In this document: positions 1-8,355 of the stretch, in pieces
Position numbering within the stretch: the stretch's first letter is position 1
Layout of the letters: the number at the start of each line of letters is the position of its first letter
From: CAIZGX01 sp044239865
GTDB lineage: Bacteria; Bacteroidota; Bacteroidia; Flavobacteriales_D; Sanyastnellaceae
DNA length: 64,000 nucleotides
NCBI GenBank assembly: GCA_044239865.1
Contig: JBIIAO010000001.1
Location: forward strand, 186,001-250,000
Reading direction: 5' to 3'
The notes under the pieces: generated by a model
Told to the model about the DNA's origin: nothing
Database searches by the model: none
What the model saw: the letters and a program-made list of their open reading frames with translations, nothing else
Position numbers and translations under genes: made by a program

Positions 1-254
1 CCGAAGAAGAGGCTCAGGCAGTAAGAATGGCTCTTGAACTTAAGCCAGATGTTGTTATTATGGATATTCGTCTTGAAGATGGAACAAATGGAATAAGCGC
101 CATGCGCACGATTCAGCAAACATTGAATATACCGGCAATTTACATTTCTGGAAATTCAGACAATAAGACAATGGATGATGCCGAGAAAACAAACATGAAG
201 GCCTTTCTTGTTAAGCCAGTTACTCAAGATGAAATAGCGAAAGCTATTGTGTAA
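1..254 (+). CDS. Response regulator receiver domain (5' partial)
   Basis: This is the C-terminal part of a CheY-like receiver domain; the reading frame is open through the left edge, with codons starting at base 3, so the true start lies outside the window. Visible receiver hallmarks are the phospho-acceptor Asp in VVIMDIRL (codon 63-65), the Thr/Ser-position motif YISGNSD and the conserved Lys in FLVKPV. The protein stops right after the receiver fold, so it either ends as a stand-alone receiver or the output domain lies upstream. The stop codon abuts the stop of the convergent DUF5777 gene with no spacer. The partner kinase and the output cannot be told from this fragment. Confidence 0.85.
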   Translation, partial: EEEAQAVRMALELKPDVVIMDIRLEDGTNGISAMRTIQQTLNIPAIYISGNSDNKTMDDAEKTNMKAFLVKPVTQDEIAKAIV

Positions 255-1196
255 TTATTCTTCTGGTTTTTCTCGCTTGTCTCTCACTGTAAATACGCGT
301 GAGACATTGAATCCAAAATGTATTCCTCCGTTTTTCCATTGTCCCACCGATTCTGTGATAAATCCAGGCTCCAACATTGATGTTGAATTCGTAAGATGCA
401 ATTGGAATACGTGTCCACCCGTTTCAATATCTACTCCAAGCGAAAGTGAGTTGTAGAATGTGGAAGTAATCTGATTAGGGAGCACATAAATGTATTCTCC
501 GTTAACTGAAAAGCGTTGAGTGAGCTTGTAACGTCCGCCAAATCCCATCGCCAGAATATCGTTTTTATCTTGAAGCGTAGGAACTAGGTTTTTGTGAACC
601 AAAGTTGGTGTCAATTGAAGTGATAAGTCGTTGTTGAATTTGCGTGCTATGAGCAACTGATGCGTATACTGCATGCGCGAAGAAAAGTAATTGTCTCTAT
701 TCGGATCGGCCCATTTAACAGTGTTACAAACGGCAGAAGCGAAGTATGAAATTGAAAGAGGTATGTTGTGCTTGCCACTTCCTTGACGAAGAATTTTATA
801 TTTCAAAAATGAATCATACGCTTTATTCACGTTGCTTCTTCCCATACCCACCATTAGTCGGTCGGTAATTCCATACTCCAAACCAATTCTCATGAGTGCT
901 TGATCCAAACCGAATAAATCGTAAGCACCTGTGTTTATAAAACCGAAACGGTGAGAAATCCGAAAATCCATTACCCCCGCAGCTGCATTCTCTACACTGT
1001 GCATATTAATAATGCGGGTAGTTTTAAATGTAGCAGTGGTATAGGTTTGTTCTTCATCACCTCCAAGCAAAGAAAGTAAATCTTCTTCATCGGTTGGAAT
1101 AAGAATACTGTCCCCAGGTTGAGCAAGAATGGCGAGTTGTGAAAAAAACAAAAGAGCTAACAATAGTAGCCCTTTTGAAAATGGATTTGAATTCAT
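255..1196 (-). CDS. DUF5777-like outer-membrane beta-barrel protein
   Basis: The 313-residue protein has an N-terminal signal peptide (hydrophobic LLLLALLFFSQLAILA, cleavage near AQPG) followed by alternating hydrophobic/polar strands ending in a C-terminal strand, as expected of an outer-membrane barrel. The stretch HSVENAAAGVMDFRISHRFG and the following YDLFGLDQALMRIGLEYG resemble the DUF5777 family of Bacteroidota. It is the last gene of a minus-strand operon with YceI, an OB-fold protein and two cytochrome-like lipoproteins, only 5 bases after yceI. Such co-occurrence suggests a joint role in envelope redox or lipid-quinone transport, but that is inference; the family function is not established. 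Confidence 0.75.
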   Translation of the reverse strand: MNSNPFSKGLLLLALLFFSQLAILAQPGDSILIPTDEEDLLSLLGGDEEQTYTTATFKTTRIINMHSVENAAAGVMDFRISHRFGFINTGAYDLFGLDQALMRIGLEYGITDRLMVGMGRSNVNKAYDSFLKYKILRQGSGKHNIPLSISYFASAVCNTVKWADPNRDNYFSSRMQYTHQLLIARKFNNDLSLQLTPTLVHKNLVPTLQDKNDILAMGFGGRYKLTQRFSVNGEYIYVLPNQITSTFYNSLSLGVDIETGGHVFQLHLTNSTSMLEPGFITESVGQWKNGGIHFGFNVSRVFTVRDKREKPEE

Positions 1197-1201
1197 TTTA
1201 A

Positions 1202-1744
1202 TTATTTAAGTGGTTGCAATGTAGCCTTCACGGTTACTTCAATCTTGTCAGAAATTTGTCCTTTTACAACATCCGGAATTTTCACGTTGTAGTCTCTTGG
1301 GTTTATGTAGAACTTTGTCGTTCCTTCTATCTTGCCTCCTGAAATCTTAATAGTAGCCGTTGCACTAACGTCTTTAGTAGCGCCGTGCATGGTTAGCTGT
1401 CCGGCTACATTCACACTGTAATTCCCATCAGCTGTGAAATTCACTCCTGAAAAATCTCCCTTGCCTTTAAAAGTAGCCTTTGGATAGGTATCGCTTTCCA
1501 AATAATTTTCATTGAAATGTTCTTGCATCAATGCTTTTTCAAATTCGAACATCTTAATGAGTCCTTCCACTTGAACAGCGCCAGATGCTTTGTCAATGAT
1601 TATACTTGATTTGTAATTGTCTGCTTTAATGTCTTCAGCGCTGGTGTGCGAAAAGAATTTTATATGAGCCGTTTTAGAGAAATATTTTTGCGCGTTGGCC
1701 TGGAAGGAAACGGCTAGTACAATTAAGAGAATTAATTTTTTCAT
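1202..1744 (-). CDS. YceI family periplasmic protein
   Basis: This 180-residue protein starts at MKKLILLIVLAVSFQANAQ, a clear signal peptide; an upstream in-frame start would put 15 unlikely residues ahead of it. The mature part shows the YceI lipocalin-like pattern: an opening strand ending in IKFFSHTSAEDIKA, the central block HFNENYLESDTYPKATFKG and the late strand block GQLTMHGATKDVSATATI. YceI proteins are periplasmic barrels that bind polyisoprenoid or quinone-like lipids in characterised members. It lies between the OB-fold gene and the DUF5777 barrel in the same operon, so a shared envelope function is likely. Confidence 0.9.
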   Translation of the reverse strand: MKKLILLIVLAVSFQANAQKYFSKTAHIKFFSHTSAEDIKADNYKSSIIIDKASGAVQVEGLIKMFEFEKALMQEHFNENYLESDTYPKATFKGKGDFSGVNFTADGNYSVNVAGQLTMHGATKDVSATATIKISGGKIEGTTKFYINPRDYNVKIPDVVKGQISDKIEVTVKATLQPLK

Positions 1745-1792
1745 GTGGATGGTTTTATTTTGAAATGCAATAGGCAGCAATGGTGCCATGAT

Positions 1793-2224
1793 TTATTTAA
1801 CAACAGCGCATGCGCGCATTTGAACTTCTAAAAACATGTCTATTCCACCGCAATACCCTTTCAGTTTTGCGGTATCACCTTTTTTATATTGGTGTGGATT
1901 TCCCGAGTCTTGTCCAGCGTTGAAAGAGCAAGCAACTTTTGCTTCTGTATTGGTTTGGAACACAAGAATATCTTCGCCACCATCATTGGTGTAAACAGTA
2001 TCAACAATTCCCGTCATTTCAAAAGCAACGCTATCTTTAACGTACTTGCCATTGGCTGCATTTTCATCTGCAATAAAGGCGGCCGCTAGCTCATTTGCTG
2101 ATAAGACGTAGGTTGGTTTTACATCAGCCGCGTTGGTCTTCGGCTTGTTCCACAAGTAGTATCCAACTCCACCGCCAATAGCAATGATAGCGAGAATGGA
2201 AATAATAATTATTTTTTTTGTCAT
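1793..2224 (-). CDS. OB-fold (tRNA_anti-like) membrane-anchored protein
   Basis: The 143-residue product begins with a single transmembrane or signal segment (KKIIIISILAIIAIGGGVGYYLW) and continues as a small OB-fold domain of the tRNA_anti-like type, seen in the pattern KGDTAKLKGYCGGIDMFLEVQMRACAVV. The name of the family reflects fold similarity only; members in Bacteroidota are exported and are not shown to bind tRNA. It sits 5 bases upstream of nothing but the cytochrome-like gene's stop (2230) on one side and 48 bases before yceI on the other, and is probably cotranscribed with both. Function unknown. Confidence 0.75.
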   Translation of the reverse strand: MTKKIIIISILAIIAIGGGVGYYLWNKPKTNAADVKPTYVLSANELAAAFIADENAANGKYVKDSVAFEMTGIVDTVYTNDGGEDILVFQTNTEAKVACSFNAGQDSGNPHQYKKGDTAKLKGYCGGIDMFLEVQMRACAVVK

Positions 2225-2229
2225 AGTCT

Positions 2230-2604
2230 TTAATTGTTAAGTGCGCCTCCGCCAATCCAGTCGTTTACGGCGGTTTTGTCGCAAGCACCAAGGCCAGTAG
2301 TTCCTTTCGGCATAATAGAATATCCATTGGTTCCGACGAGAGATCCTGCGAAACCGCCGTTGTCTACAATGGCTTTAATTTCGTCATAAGTAGTAAGGGA
2401 AAGGTTAGCACTTGGGTTAGGTCCTTCGTGACAACCGCTAGCACATTGCTGCGCAACAAGGGGAGCAATTCTACTTGTGAATGTAAATGTGTTATCACAC
2501 GGAACCGAGGAGTACAAATACTCTTCATTGTCGTAGTAACACGAGTTAAACAGTGCTGCAGTGAAGAGCATCAATAGAGTATACTTAGTTATTAAGCGCA
2601 CCAT
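2230..2604 (-). CDS. Small c-type-cytochrome-like lipoprotein (CX3CH motif)
   Basis: This 124-residue protein has a lipoprotein signal ending at FNSC (Cys22) and one putative heme-attachment site CASGCH (Cys54, Cys58, His59). The spacing is CX3CH rather than the standard CX2CH. The tail, including GYSIMPKGTTGLGACDKTAVNDWI, closely resembles the second domain of the upstream neighbour, so the two are recent duplicates. IMPK may provide the distal Met. Its start overlaps the 3' end of the upstream gene by 20 bases, which suggests translational coupling. Likely an outer- or inner-membrane-anchored electron carrier, but heme attachment is unproven given the unusual spacing. Confidence 0.7.
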   Translation of the reverse strand: MVRLITKYTLLMLFTAALFNSCYYDNEEYLYSSVPCDNTFTFTSRIAPLVAQQCASGCHEGPNPSANLSLTTYDEIKAIVDNGGFAGSLVGTNGYSIMPKGTTGLGACDKTAVNDWIGGGALNN

Positions 2605-3265
2605 CGTTGATCCATTTTTGAATTTGTATAATCTTACAACTTTGCAGGCCAGCTGTGTTTTTTGGCATTATTGAATAGCCACCAGTTGCATGCAGCGAGT
2701 GCATGAGCGAACCGTCGTTTGCAGAGCTGACTATTTGAGAGTAATTTGTTAAACTCAAATTGCCGTCAGGACTACCACCGCTGTGACAGCCCGTACAATT
2801 GGTTTGAATTATCGGCAGAATGTAGGCGTTAAAGGTGTAATTCAATGTGTCGCATCCTACGCAATTGTTGAACTTGGCACCTTGGTTAATCCAAGTGCGA
2901 ATCGCATTAATCTGCTGACTTGTGAGCGCAGAGCTTGGTGGTGGTGGCATTATTTTGTCGGGATCTGTTTCTGTAATAACCTCCATTAATTCACTGTTGT
3001 TGGCATTGCCCATATCAATAATGTCAGAATTCATCAGCGAGTAATAATCCGTCACGATTATTCCCTCGGCATGAGAGCCTTCGTCGTGACACCCCGACAT
3101 TCCACAGTTTGAAACAAGCAGTGGTAAAATTGTATTTCCGAAGTACACCGTATCGGGATCACAGTTCTCTGCCCACGTTCCATCTATATCGGGTGGTGGC
3201 TCATGCTTGCAAGAAACAAGAGTCATCAAAATCAATCCGAAAATTGTTGAAGTGTACTTTTTCAT
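2585..3265 (-). CDS. Two-domain c-type-cytochrome-like lipoprotein
   Basis: The 226-residue protein is a lipoprotein (lipobox LVSC, Cys19) with two tandem cytochrome-like domains. The first carries CGMSGCH (Cys54, Cys59, His60; a CX4CH spacing) with a possible distal Met in KIMPPPP. The second has a standard CTGCH site (Cys157, Cys160, His161) and a GYSIMPK segment shared with the downstream single-domain paralogue. It is the first gene of the five-gene operon; a perfect TAATTTTG -7 box lies 5 bases upstream of its ATG. Probable role: membrane-anchored electron transfer. Domain identity rests on motif and duplication, not on a database search. Confidence 0.75.
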   Translation of the reverse strand: MKKYTSTIFGLILMTLVSCKHEPPPDIDGTWAENCDPDTVYFGNTILPLLVSNCGMSGCHDEGSHAEGIIVTDYYSLMNSDIIDMGNANNSELMEVITETDPDKIMPPPPSSALTSQQINAIRTWINQGAKFNNCVGCDTLNYTFNAYILPIIQTNCTGCHSGGSPDGNLSLTNYSQIVSSANDGSLMHSLHATGGYSIMPKNTAGLQSCKIIQIQKWINDGALNN

Positions 3266-3270
3266 CTGTT

Positions 3271-3278
3271 CAAAATTA
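3271..3278 (-). promoter_or_regulatory. -7 box TAATTTTG for the cytochrome/YceI operon
   Basis: On the minus strand TAATTTTG matches the Bacteroidota TAnnTTTG consensus exactly and ends 5 bases before the ATG at 3265. Confidence 0.6.
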
Positions 3279-3331
3279 CAGTTTTGCTTTTGGTGAGATG
3301 AATTTTTTATCAGTTTTAGATATGATAAAGT

Positions 3332-3610
3332 TTAAATGTCCCAGGTGATTGTCAGTTCTTCACTTGTTGGGTGTGCTTGACAAGCTAGAATATAACCCTG
3401 TTCTACTTCTTTCGGGGTTAGCGCGTGATTCGCATCCATGCGTGCGGTACCCGAAAGAACTTTGCACTGGCAGGTTGTACAAACACCACCTTGACAAGAA
3501 TAAGGTGCGTCCATACCAGCGTCAATTGCGGCGTTAAGGATAGTTTCTCCATCTGGATTAATTTCTAATTCAATGGTTTTCTTGTCTAGCGTTATCGATA
3601 CTTTACTCAT
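3332..3610 (-). CDS. 2Fe-2S ferredoxin
   Basis: A 92-residue plant-type [2Fe-2S] ferredoxin. The cluster ligands are visible as Cys39, Cys44 and Cys47 in YSCQGGVCTTC and Cys77 in ILACQAHP, the CX4CX2C...C arrangement of this fold. The extra Cys49 (CQCKV) matches ferredoxin domains found at the C-terminus of PaaE-like reductases, but here the domain is free-standing. It is cytoplasmic, with no signal peptide. It is the last gene of the operon beginning with the E1 dehydrogenase, 4 bases after the TlpA-like gene. The redox partner is not identifiable from the window. Confidence 0.92.
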   Translation of the reverse strand: MSKVSITLDKKTIELEINPDGETILNAAIDAGMDAPYSCQGGVCTTCQCKVLSGTARMDANHALTPKEVEQGYILACQAHPTSEELTITWDI

Positions 3611-3614
3611 CTCT

Positions 3615-4127
3615 TTATTTGATTAATGTTGATACTTCAGTTTTAAAATTCTCGTCGTTCCATTTCCAACTGCCTAAATCACTTTTAACGATTTCATGTT
3701 TTTCATTCAGCAAATACGAAACCGGTATGGAGTAAATGTTAGCGTCTTTCAATTTCTTTACGCGATAAATGGTGAATCCATAACGTTCGTGAAATGTTCG
3801 AGCTTGCTCTTCATTGTCTTCCGTAATAAATACAAAGTTAAACTGTTGCCCTAAAGGTGTCTGCATAAATTTTGTTATTTCAGGAAGTTCCCGAAGACAA
3901 GGCCCACACCAAGACGCATAAAAATGCACAATCGTAGGACCCTCTGTAAGTTCTGCAAGTTTATGTTGAACATTCGCGCTGTCTAAAACAAGAATAGAAT
4001 CTTGCTCTAGTGAGGGCACCGTTTTATAGCGGACAAGCATGAATACTCCAATTCCAATTAGGCTCGCCCAGAGTAGGCGTTCGATGGAAAGGAAGCGAGC
4101 GAATTTACGTGTGTACCAGTTATTCAT
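3615..4127 (-). CDS. TlpA-like membrane-anchored thioredoxin
   Basis: The 170-residue protein has an N-terminal membrane anchor (LLWASLIGIGVFMLV) and a periplasmic thioredoxin fold with the active site ASWCGPC (Cys74, Cys77) and the cis-Pro loop IPVSYLL. It belongs to the TlpA/ResA/thioredoxin group that reduces periplasmic disulfides, for example during cytochrome c maturation. Its ATG overlaps the upstream stop as TAATG, which indicates translational coupling to the DUF4412-like gene. The nearby cytochrome-like operon makes a maturation role attractive, though that is inference. Confidence 0.9.
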   Translation of the reverse strand: MNNWYTRKFARFLSIERLLWASLIGIGVFMLVRYKTVPSLEQDSILVLDSANVQHKLAELTEGPTIVHFYASWCGPCLRELPEITKFMQTPLGQQFNFVFITEDNEEQARTFHERYGFTIYRVKKLKDANIYSIPVSYLLNEKHEIVKSDLGSWKWNDENFKTEVSTLIK

Positions 4128-4807
4128 TAATCTTCTTCCATTTGAAGTTGATCTAAAGTTGAAATGAAATCTTGTAGTTCACTTTGCTCCATTGGGAGAT
4201 AATCAATCGGAATTGAAAATACCTGAGGGTCTACTTTCATTGCCTTGATTTCTGATAATTCCCAGTATGAAATCTCGTCTTGCTGCATCGAAACAATTAG
4301 TCCAGGTCCTGAATTGGTGTCGAATTGAAAAGGAATTGCATGATATGAAGACGTGTACCATATCTTCAAGGTGTCTTGAGTGCCGGATTCCGTTTGTTTT
4401 ATTGCATATCCAGATTTACAAATTAATCCAGCAATTTTACGGGTTGTAGTTTCCTTTGAAGTGATAATTGTACTGAGTTTCGATGAATTGAAATTAGAAG
4501 TGTCAATTTTTACAGCCACTTTTTTATTGGCAATTGTAGCCATAACCGTTGATTCTTTTTTATCTGAATCGGTTAGTATAGAATAGCTCCTTCCTTCCAA
4601 TATCTTGTCTTCCGCTGATAGTTCTATATGACTAAAACTTCCTTTTATAGTGAATATCATTTTGCTTGTGATGTAGGCACCTTCAAATCGTTCGGTACCG
4701 TCATAGAATTTTCTGCTGTAGACGAGCGAACCTTCGAATGATTCAGATTGCGCTGAAAGATTTAACGCGATAAAGAATAAGCAAATTAGAAATAGAAGCT
4801 TTTTCAT
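4127..4807 (-). CDS. Secreted DUF4412/GLPGLI-like protein
   Basis: This 226-residue protein carries a signal peptide (KKLLFLICLFFIALNLSAQ) and a periplasmic domain with the pattern EGSLVYSRKF near the start and IAGLICKSGYAI in the middle, resembling the DUF4412/GLPGLI-like secreted families common in Bacteroidota. The segment GPGLIVSMQ is comparable to the VPGLILELH of its neighbour at 4848-5471, so the two appear to be paralogues. It follows that gene by 40 bases and is coupled to the TlpA-like gene. No catalytic motif is visible; function unknown. Confidence 0.65.
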   Translation of the reverse strand: MKKLLFLICLFFIALNLSAQSESFEGSLVYSRKFYDGTERFEGAYITSKMIFTIKGSFSHIELSAEDKILEGRSYSILTDSDKKESTVMATIANKKVAVKIDTSNFNSSKLSTIITSKETTTRKIAGLICKSGYAIKQTESGTQDTLKIWYTSSYHAIPFQFDTNSGPGLIVSMQQDEISYWELSEIKAMKVDPQVFSIPIDYLPMEQSELQDFISTLDQLQMEED

Positions 4808-4847
4808 GCGGTGAATTTACGAAGTATTTCAAACTTCAAGTCGAATT

Positions 4848-5471
4848 CTAATTCAGCATTTCAGGGAAGAGAGGAAGAAGCAAGAGATATTCATCAGAGC
4901 TCATTTCGCGGTATTCCTCCGGTTTAATGAACTCATCATCTTTCACTTTTCGCTTTGAAAGCTTTTTTGCTCTTACAATTTGCACGTTTCCTTCCTTCAA
5001 TAAATGAAGCTCCAAGATGAGTCCAGGCACATTCGAATACGAGCCGAAAAATTGCGCTGGGCTATTGAATGCTGTTGAATAATACACTTCTGAACTACCC
5101 TCCTTGGTGGTGATTTTCCCTTTTCGACAATTGTATCCAGCAACCTTTTTTAGCTTGGCGTTTTCTGCTGAAAATGAACCCACTTCGGCAAGTGGTTTTA
5201 CTCCACGAACTGCAATCTTCTCGCCGTTGTGTGTTTTCAACATAACAGATTCTCCGGTTTCATAGTTAATGATTATGGAGTAATCGTCGATATTTTCCGA
5301 GTGTATGTTCATTCGAGCCATACTTCCTTTCAACTTCACTTCGAAATTCATTTTTGGAATTTCACTGCTGTCAGCAGATAACACTTCAATAAATAGCGTG
5401 CCTTCGAACGCTTTCTGCGCTTGGCTGTTGAACCAAACGAATGCCAAAATGAAAAGAAGAATTCGTTTCAT
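4848..5471 (-). CDS. Secreted DUF4412/GLPGLI-like protein, paralogue
   Basis: A 207-residue secreted protein: signal peptide KRILLFILAFVWFNSQAQ, then a domain with EGTLFIEVL, KKVAGYNCRKGKI and VPGLILELH blocks that parallel its downstream paralogue. The single conserved Cys in the GYNC block is shared with that paralogue (GLIC). Its ATG overlaps the stop of the E1 dehydrogenase gene as TAATG, so it is probably translated by coupling. The link to a cytoplasmic dehydrogenase is not explained by the sequence. Function unknown. Confidence 0.65.
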   Translation of the reverse strand: MKRILLFILAFVWFNSQAQKAFEGTLFIEVLSADSSEIPKMNFEVKLKGSMARMNIHSENIDDYSIIINYETGESVMLKTHNGEKIAVRGVKPLAEVGSFSAENAKLKKVAGYNCRKGKITTKEGSSEVYYSTAFNSPAQFFGSYSNVPGLILELHLLKEGNVQIVRAKKLSKRKVKDDEFIKPEEYREMSSDEYLLLLPLFPEMLN

Positions 5472-7519
5472 TAATAATTTAAAATATCGGCAATAACTCC
5501 GCTTACTTTTTCTGCGTTGGGTAGAAGCTCAGCCTCTAAATCGCTGTTCAAAGGAATCGCTGGAGTAGGCACACTGCCGTAAGTTTTTACAGGGGCATCT
5601 AAATATTCAAAACAGGTTTCCGAAATTTTTCCTGCAAGGGCTTGCGCGAAACTATTCATCGCAGGCTCTTCCGTTAAAACAAGGCATCTTCCGCATTTTT
5701 TTACTGCAGCGAATACGGCATCTTCATCCAACGGCATTAAAGTACGTAGATCAATAATTTCAATTTGTTGATCGAAGTTTTTCGCAGCATTCAATGCCCA
5801 ATGAACACCCATTCCGTATGTGATTACTGCGATTGATTTTTTATGGTTTGAAGTGAGAACGGTATTTGCTTTTCCAAGCGGAATAATGTAATCCTCCGAG
5901 GGCTCAATTGAACGAGCCATTTCAGTACCTTTCACTTTCGACCAATAAAGGCCTTTGTGCTCGAGCATAACAACCGGATTCGGATCGTAAAAGGCTGCTT
6001 TCAATAAGCCTTTTAAATCGGCGCCGTTGCTCGGATAAACCACTTTAATTCCGCGAATGTTACACAACACACTTTCGACGCTGCTGCTGTGATAAGGTCC
6101 GCCGCTTCCGTATGCGCCAATGGGAACACGCACAAGTGCCTGCACATTCCATTTTCCATTCGTTAAATAATAACTGCGAGCAGCTTCAGTAAACAATTGG
6201 TTCAGGCCTGGCCAGATGTAATCGGCGAATTGAACTTCCACAATAGGCTTCAATCCCGCAACACTCATTCCAACGGTACTTCCAATAATAAAAGCCTCTT
6301 GAATAGGCGTGTTGAAGACACGGTTGTCTCCGAATTTTTCAGCCAACGTTGCTGCTTCACGAAACACACCGCCCAAGCGCTTGCCCACGTCTTGACCATA
6401 CAACAAGGCTTCCGGATGCTTCGATAAAATTTCTTGCATCGCGAACAAAGCACAGTCTACCATCACCGTAGCTTCTTTTCCTTGCGGGGTTCGCTCGCCT
6501 TTCTCCTCTGTGATTGGAGTAGGAGCGTAGGCGTGATCCATCAATGAAGAAGGCGAAGGATCTTCTGCATTAGCAGCACGATCGTAATCGCGTAAAATAT
6601 TTTCACCGGCTTTCTTCCACACATCTTCCAACGTGCTATCTGAGAAGCCAAAATTGTTTAATTGTTTTTTGAATTTTGGAAGAGGATCTCTTTTTTCCGC
6701 TTCTTCCAAATCGTGACGGTACCATTCTTTTCGAACCCCAGAAGTGTGGTGACCCAGCAAAGGAACTTTGCAATGCAACAGCCATGGCTTGCGCGTTTTG
6801 CGCATGCTGCTTAAAATTTCTTGAATGGTGTTGAAGCTCTGCACGAAGTCGGTTCCGTCGATGCTTTTCACACGAATATTCGGAAAGGCTTTCGCCAGAT
6901 TAGTGGCATCGCCTGTTCGGAATTCAGAGGCGTGAGCGCTAATGTCCCATTCGTTGTCTTGAACAAAAAACAAGACAGGAAGCTGTTTCAGATTCGCCAT
7001 GTGAAGTGCCTCGGTAACTTCACCTTCAGTCATTGCGGCATCGCCAATGGAACAAACCACAACAGAAGGAATATCCGTATCGTTCAATCCTTGAAGCTCT
7101 TTGTATTGAACCCCCATAGCCACACCAACGGTTGGAATGGCTTGCATTCCGGTTGCTGAGGACTGATGTGGAATCTTGGGCATATCCGGACGGTTGAGGG
7201 AAGGGTGACAATAGTAAGTCCTTCCACCACTAAACGGATCGTCTTTCTTCGCGAAGAGCTGAAGCATGAGCTGGTATGGAGTCATGCCAATGCTTAACAA
7301 AATACTATCGTCTCTGTAATACGCAGATAAGTAGTCGTCTTTGGTAAGCTGAAGTCCAAGCGCAATCTGGCAAGCCTCGTGTCCACGCGATGTAGCGTGA
7401 ACATACTTCGAGGTCACCTTAGCGTTTGTCTCGTATAAATCAGACAGCTGACGAGCCGTGGCCATTTTTTCATAAGCCAAGAGCAAAGTGTCGCTATTCA
7501 AGTTCAGTTCGTTTTCCAT
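5471..7519 (-). CDS. Fused E1 alpha-beta component of a 2-oxoacid dehydrogenase
   Basis: The 682-residue cytoplasmic enzyme joins the thiamin-diphosphate-dependent E1 alpha subunit (about residues 1-330) to the E1 beta subunit (about 350-682), an arrangement common in Bacteroidota. The TPP-binding motif is GDAAMTEGE followed by the QDNEW segment; alpha has HQSSATGMQAIPTVGVAMG and beta has LYGQDVGKRLGGVFR and VPIGAYGSGGPYHSSS. It decarboxylates a 2-oxoacid, most likely a branched-chain one or pyruvate, for transfer to a lipoyl E2 component that is not in this window. The start at 7519 (MENELNLNSD) is preferred because an earlier one would leave only 23 bases to the divergent dapF. The four downstream genes form one operon with it. 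Confidence 0.88.
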   Translation of the reverse strand: MENELNLNSDTLLLAYEKMATARQLSDLYETNAKVTSKYVHATSRGHEACQIALGLQLTKDDYLSAYYRDDSILLSIGMTPYQLMLQLFAKKDDPFSGGRTYYCHPSLNRPDMPKIPHQSSATGMQAIPTVGVAMGVQYKELQGLNDTDIPSVVVCSIGDAAMTEGEVTEALHMANLKQLPVLFFVQDNEWDISAHASEFRTGDATNLAKAFPNIRVKSIDGTDFVQSFNTIQEILSSMRKTRKPWLLHCKVPLLGHHTSGVRKEWYRHDLEEAEKRDPLPKFKKQLNNFGFSDSTLEDVWKKAGENILRDYDRAANAEDPSPSSLMDHAYAPTPITEEKGERTPQGKEATVMVDCALFAMQEILSKHPEALLYGQDVGKRLGGVFREAATLAEKFGDNRVFNTPIQEAFIIGSTVGMSVAGLKPIVEVQFADYIWPGLNQLFTEAARSYYLTNGKWNVQALVRVPIGAYGSGGPYHSSSVESVLCNIRGIKVVYPSNGADLKGLLKAAFYDPNPVVMLEHKGLYWSKVKGTEMARSIEPSEDYIIPLGKANTVLTSNHKKSIAVITYGMGVHWALNAAKNFDQQIEIIDLRTLMPLDEDAVFAAVKKCGRCLVLTEEPAMNSFAQALAGKISETCFEYLDAPVKTYGSVPTPAIPLNSDLEAELLPNAEKVSGVIADILNY

Positions 7520-7575
7520 GAAATTTTCTTTCGGACTGCAAGTTACAACAACGCGGTAGTTCACAGAAACCGTTT

Positions 7576-7583
7576 TACCTTTG
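7576..7583 (+). promoter_or_regulatory. -7 box TACCTTTG for dapF
   Basis: An exact TAnnTTTG match ends 4 bases before the dapF ATG (7588), too close for a normal 5' leader. Confidence 0.6.
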
Positions 7584-7587
7584 GAAC

Positions 7588-8355
7588 ATGCAATTTTTCA
7601 AATACCACGGCACGGGCAACGATTTCATAATGGTTGACAATCGTGAAAATTTTTGGCAACCTACTTCAGAGGAAGTTGCTGAACTCTGCGACAGACACTT
7701 CGGTATAGGAGCAGACGGATTAATTCTGATTGAAGGGGACGAGGAGACGGAGTTCTACATGAACTATTATAACTCCGATGGGTCTCAATCTTTTTGTGGA
7801 AATGGAAGTCGCTGCGCTGTAGCTTTTGCAAAGAGCTTGGGTATTTTGGAAAAGGAAGAAGCAACCTTCAGAGCAATCGATGGTTATCACGAAGCGAAGA
7901 TTAACGCTGAAGAAATCTCCATTCGCATGACCGATGTTTCGGAAGTCGTTGTTCGAAATGAAAATGAATATTTTGTAAATACGGGTTCTCCGCACATTGT
8001 GCGAATGGTGGAAGATTTAAATATAGATGTTATTGAATTGGGAAGCGGAGTTCGATACAGTGAAGAATTTGAAAAGGAAGGCACGAACGTAAATTTCTTG
8101 ACCTTGTTGAATGATGACGAGTCAATGGTTCGAACCTATGAAAGAGGGGTAGAGGGAGAAACACTTTCATGCGGAACAGGCGTGACAGCTTGCGCCATTG
8201 TTATGAATCATTTGTCGAACAGTCCTGCGCAAAAAGAAATTCATGCATTGGGCGGAGATTTAATTGTTCGTTTCGATAGAACAGCAAAGGGTTATGAAAA
8301 CATTTGGTTGTGCGGACCAGCCGAGTTTGTCTTTAAAGGAGATTGGATGTCATGA
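7588..8355 (+). CDS. dapF: Diaminopimelate epimerase
   Basis: The 255-residue enzyme interconverts LL- and meso-diaminopimelate for lysine and peptidoglycan synthesis. Both catalytic cysteines are present: Cys70 in SFCGNGSRC and Cys195 in LSCGTGVTAC, along with the N-terminal KYHGTGNDFIMVDNR signature. Length is slightly below the E. coli enzyme (274). Translation of the downstream DUF4105 gene starts in an ATGA overlap with this stop. dapA, the first committed enzyme of the same pathway, lies 15 kb away on the same strand. Confidence 0.97.
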   Translation: MQFFKYHGTGNDFIMVDNRENFWQPTSEEVAELCDRHFGIGADGLILIEGDEETEFYMNYYNSDGSQSFCGNGSRCAVAFAKSLGILEKEEATFRAIDGYHEAKINAEEISIRMTDVSEVVVRNENEYFVNTGSPHIVRMVEDLNIDVIELGSGVRYSEEFEKEGTNVNFLTLLNDDESMVRTYERGVEGETLSCGTGVTACAIVMNHLSNSPAQKEIHALGGDLIVRFDRTAKGYENIWLCGPAEFVFKGDWMS

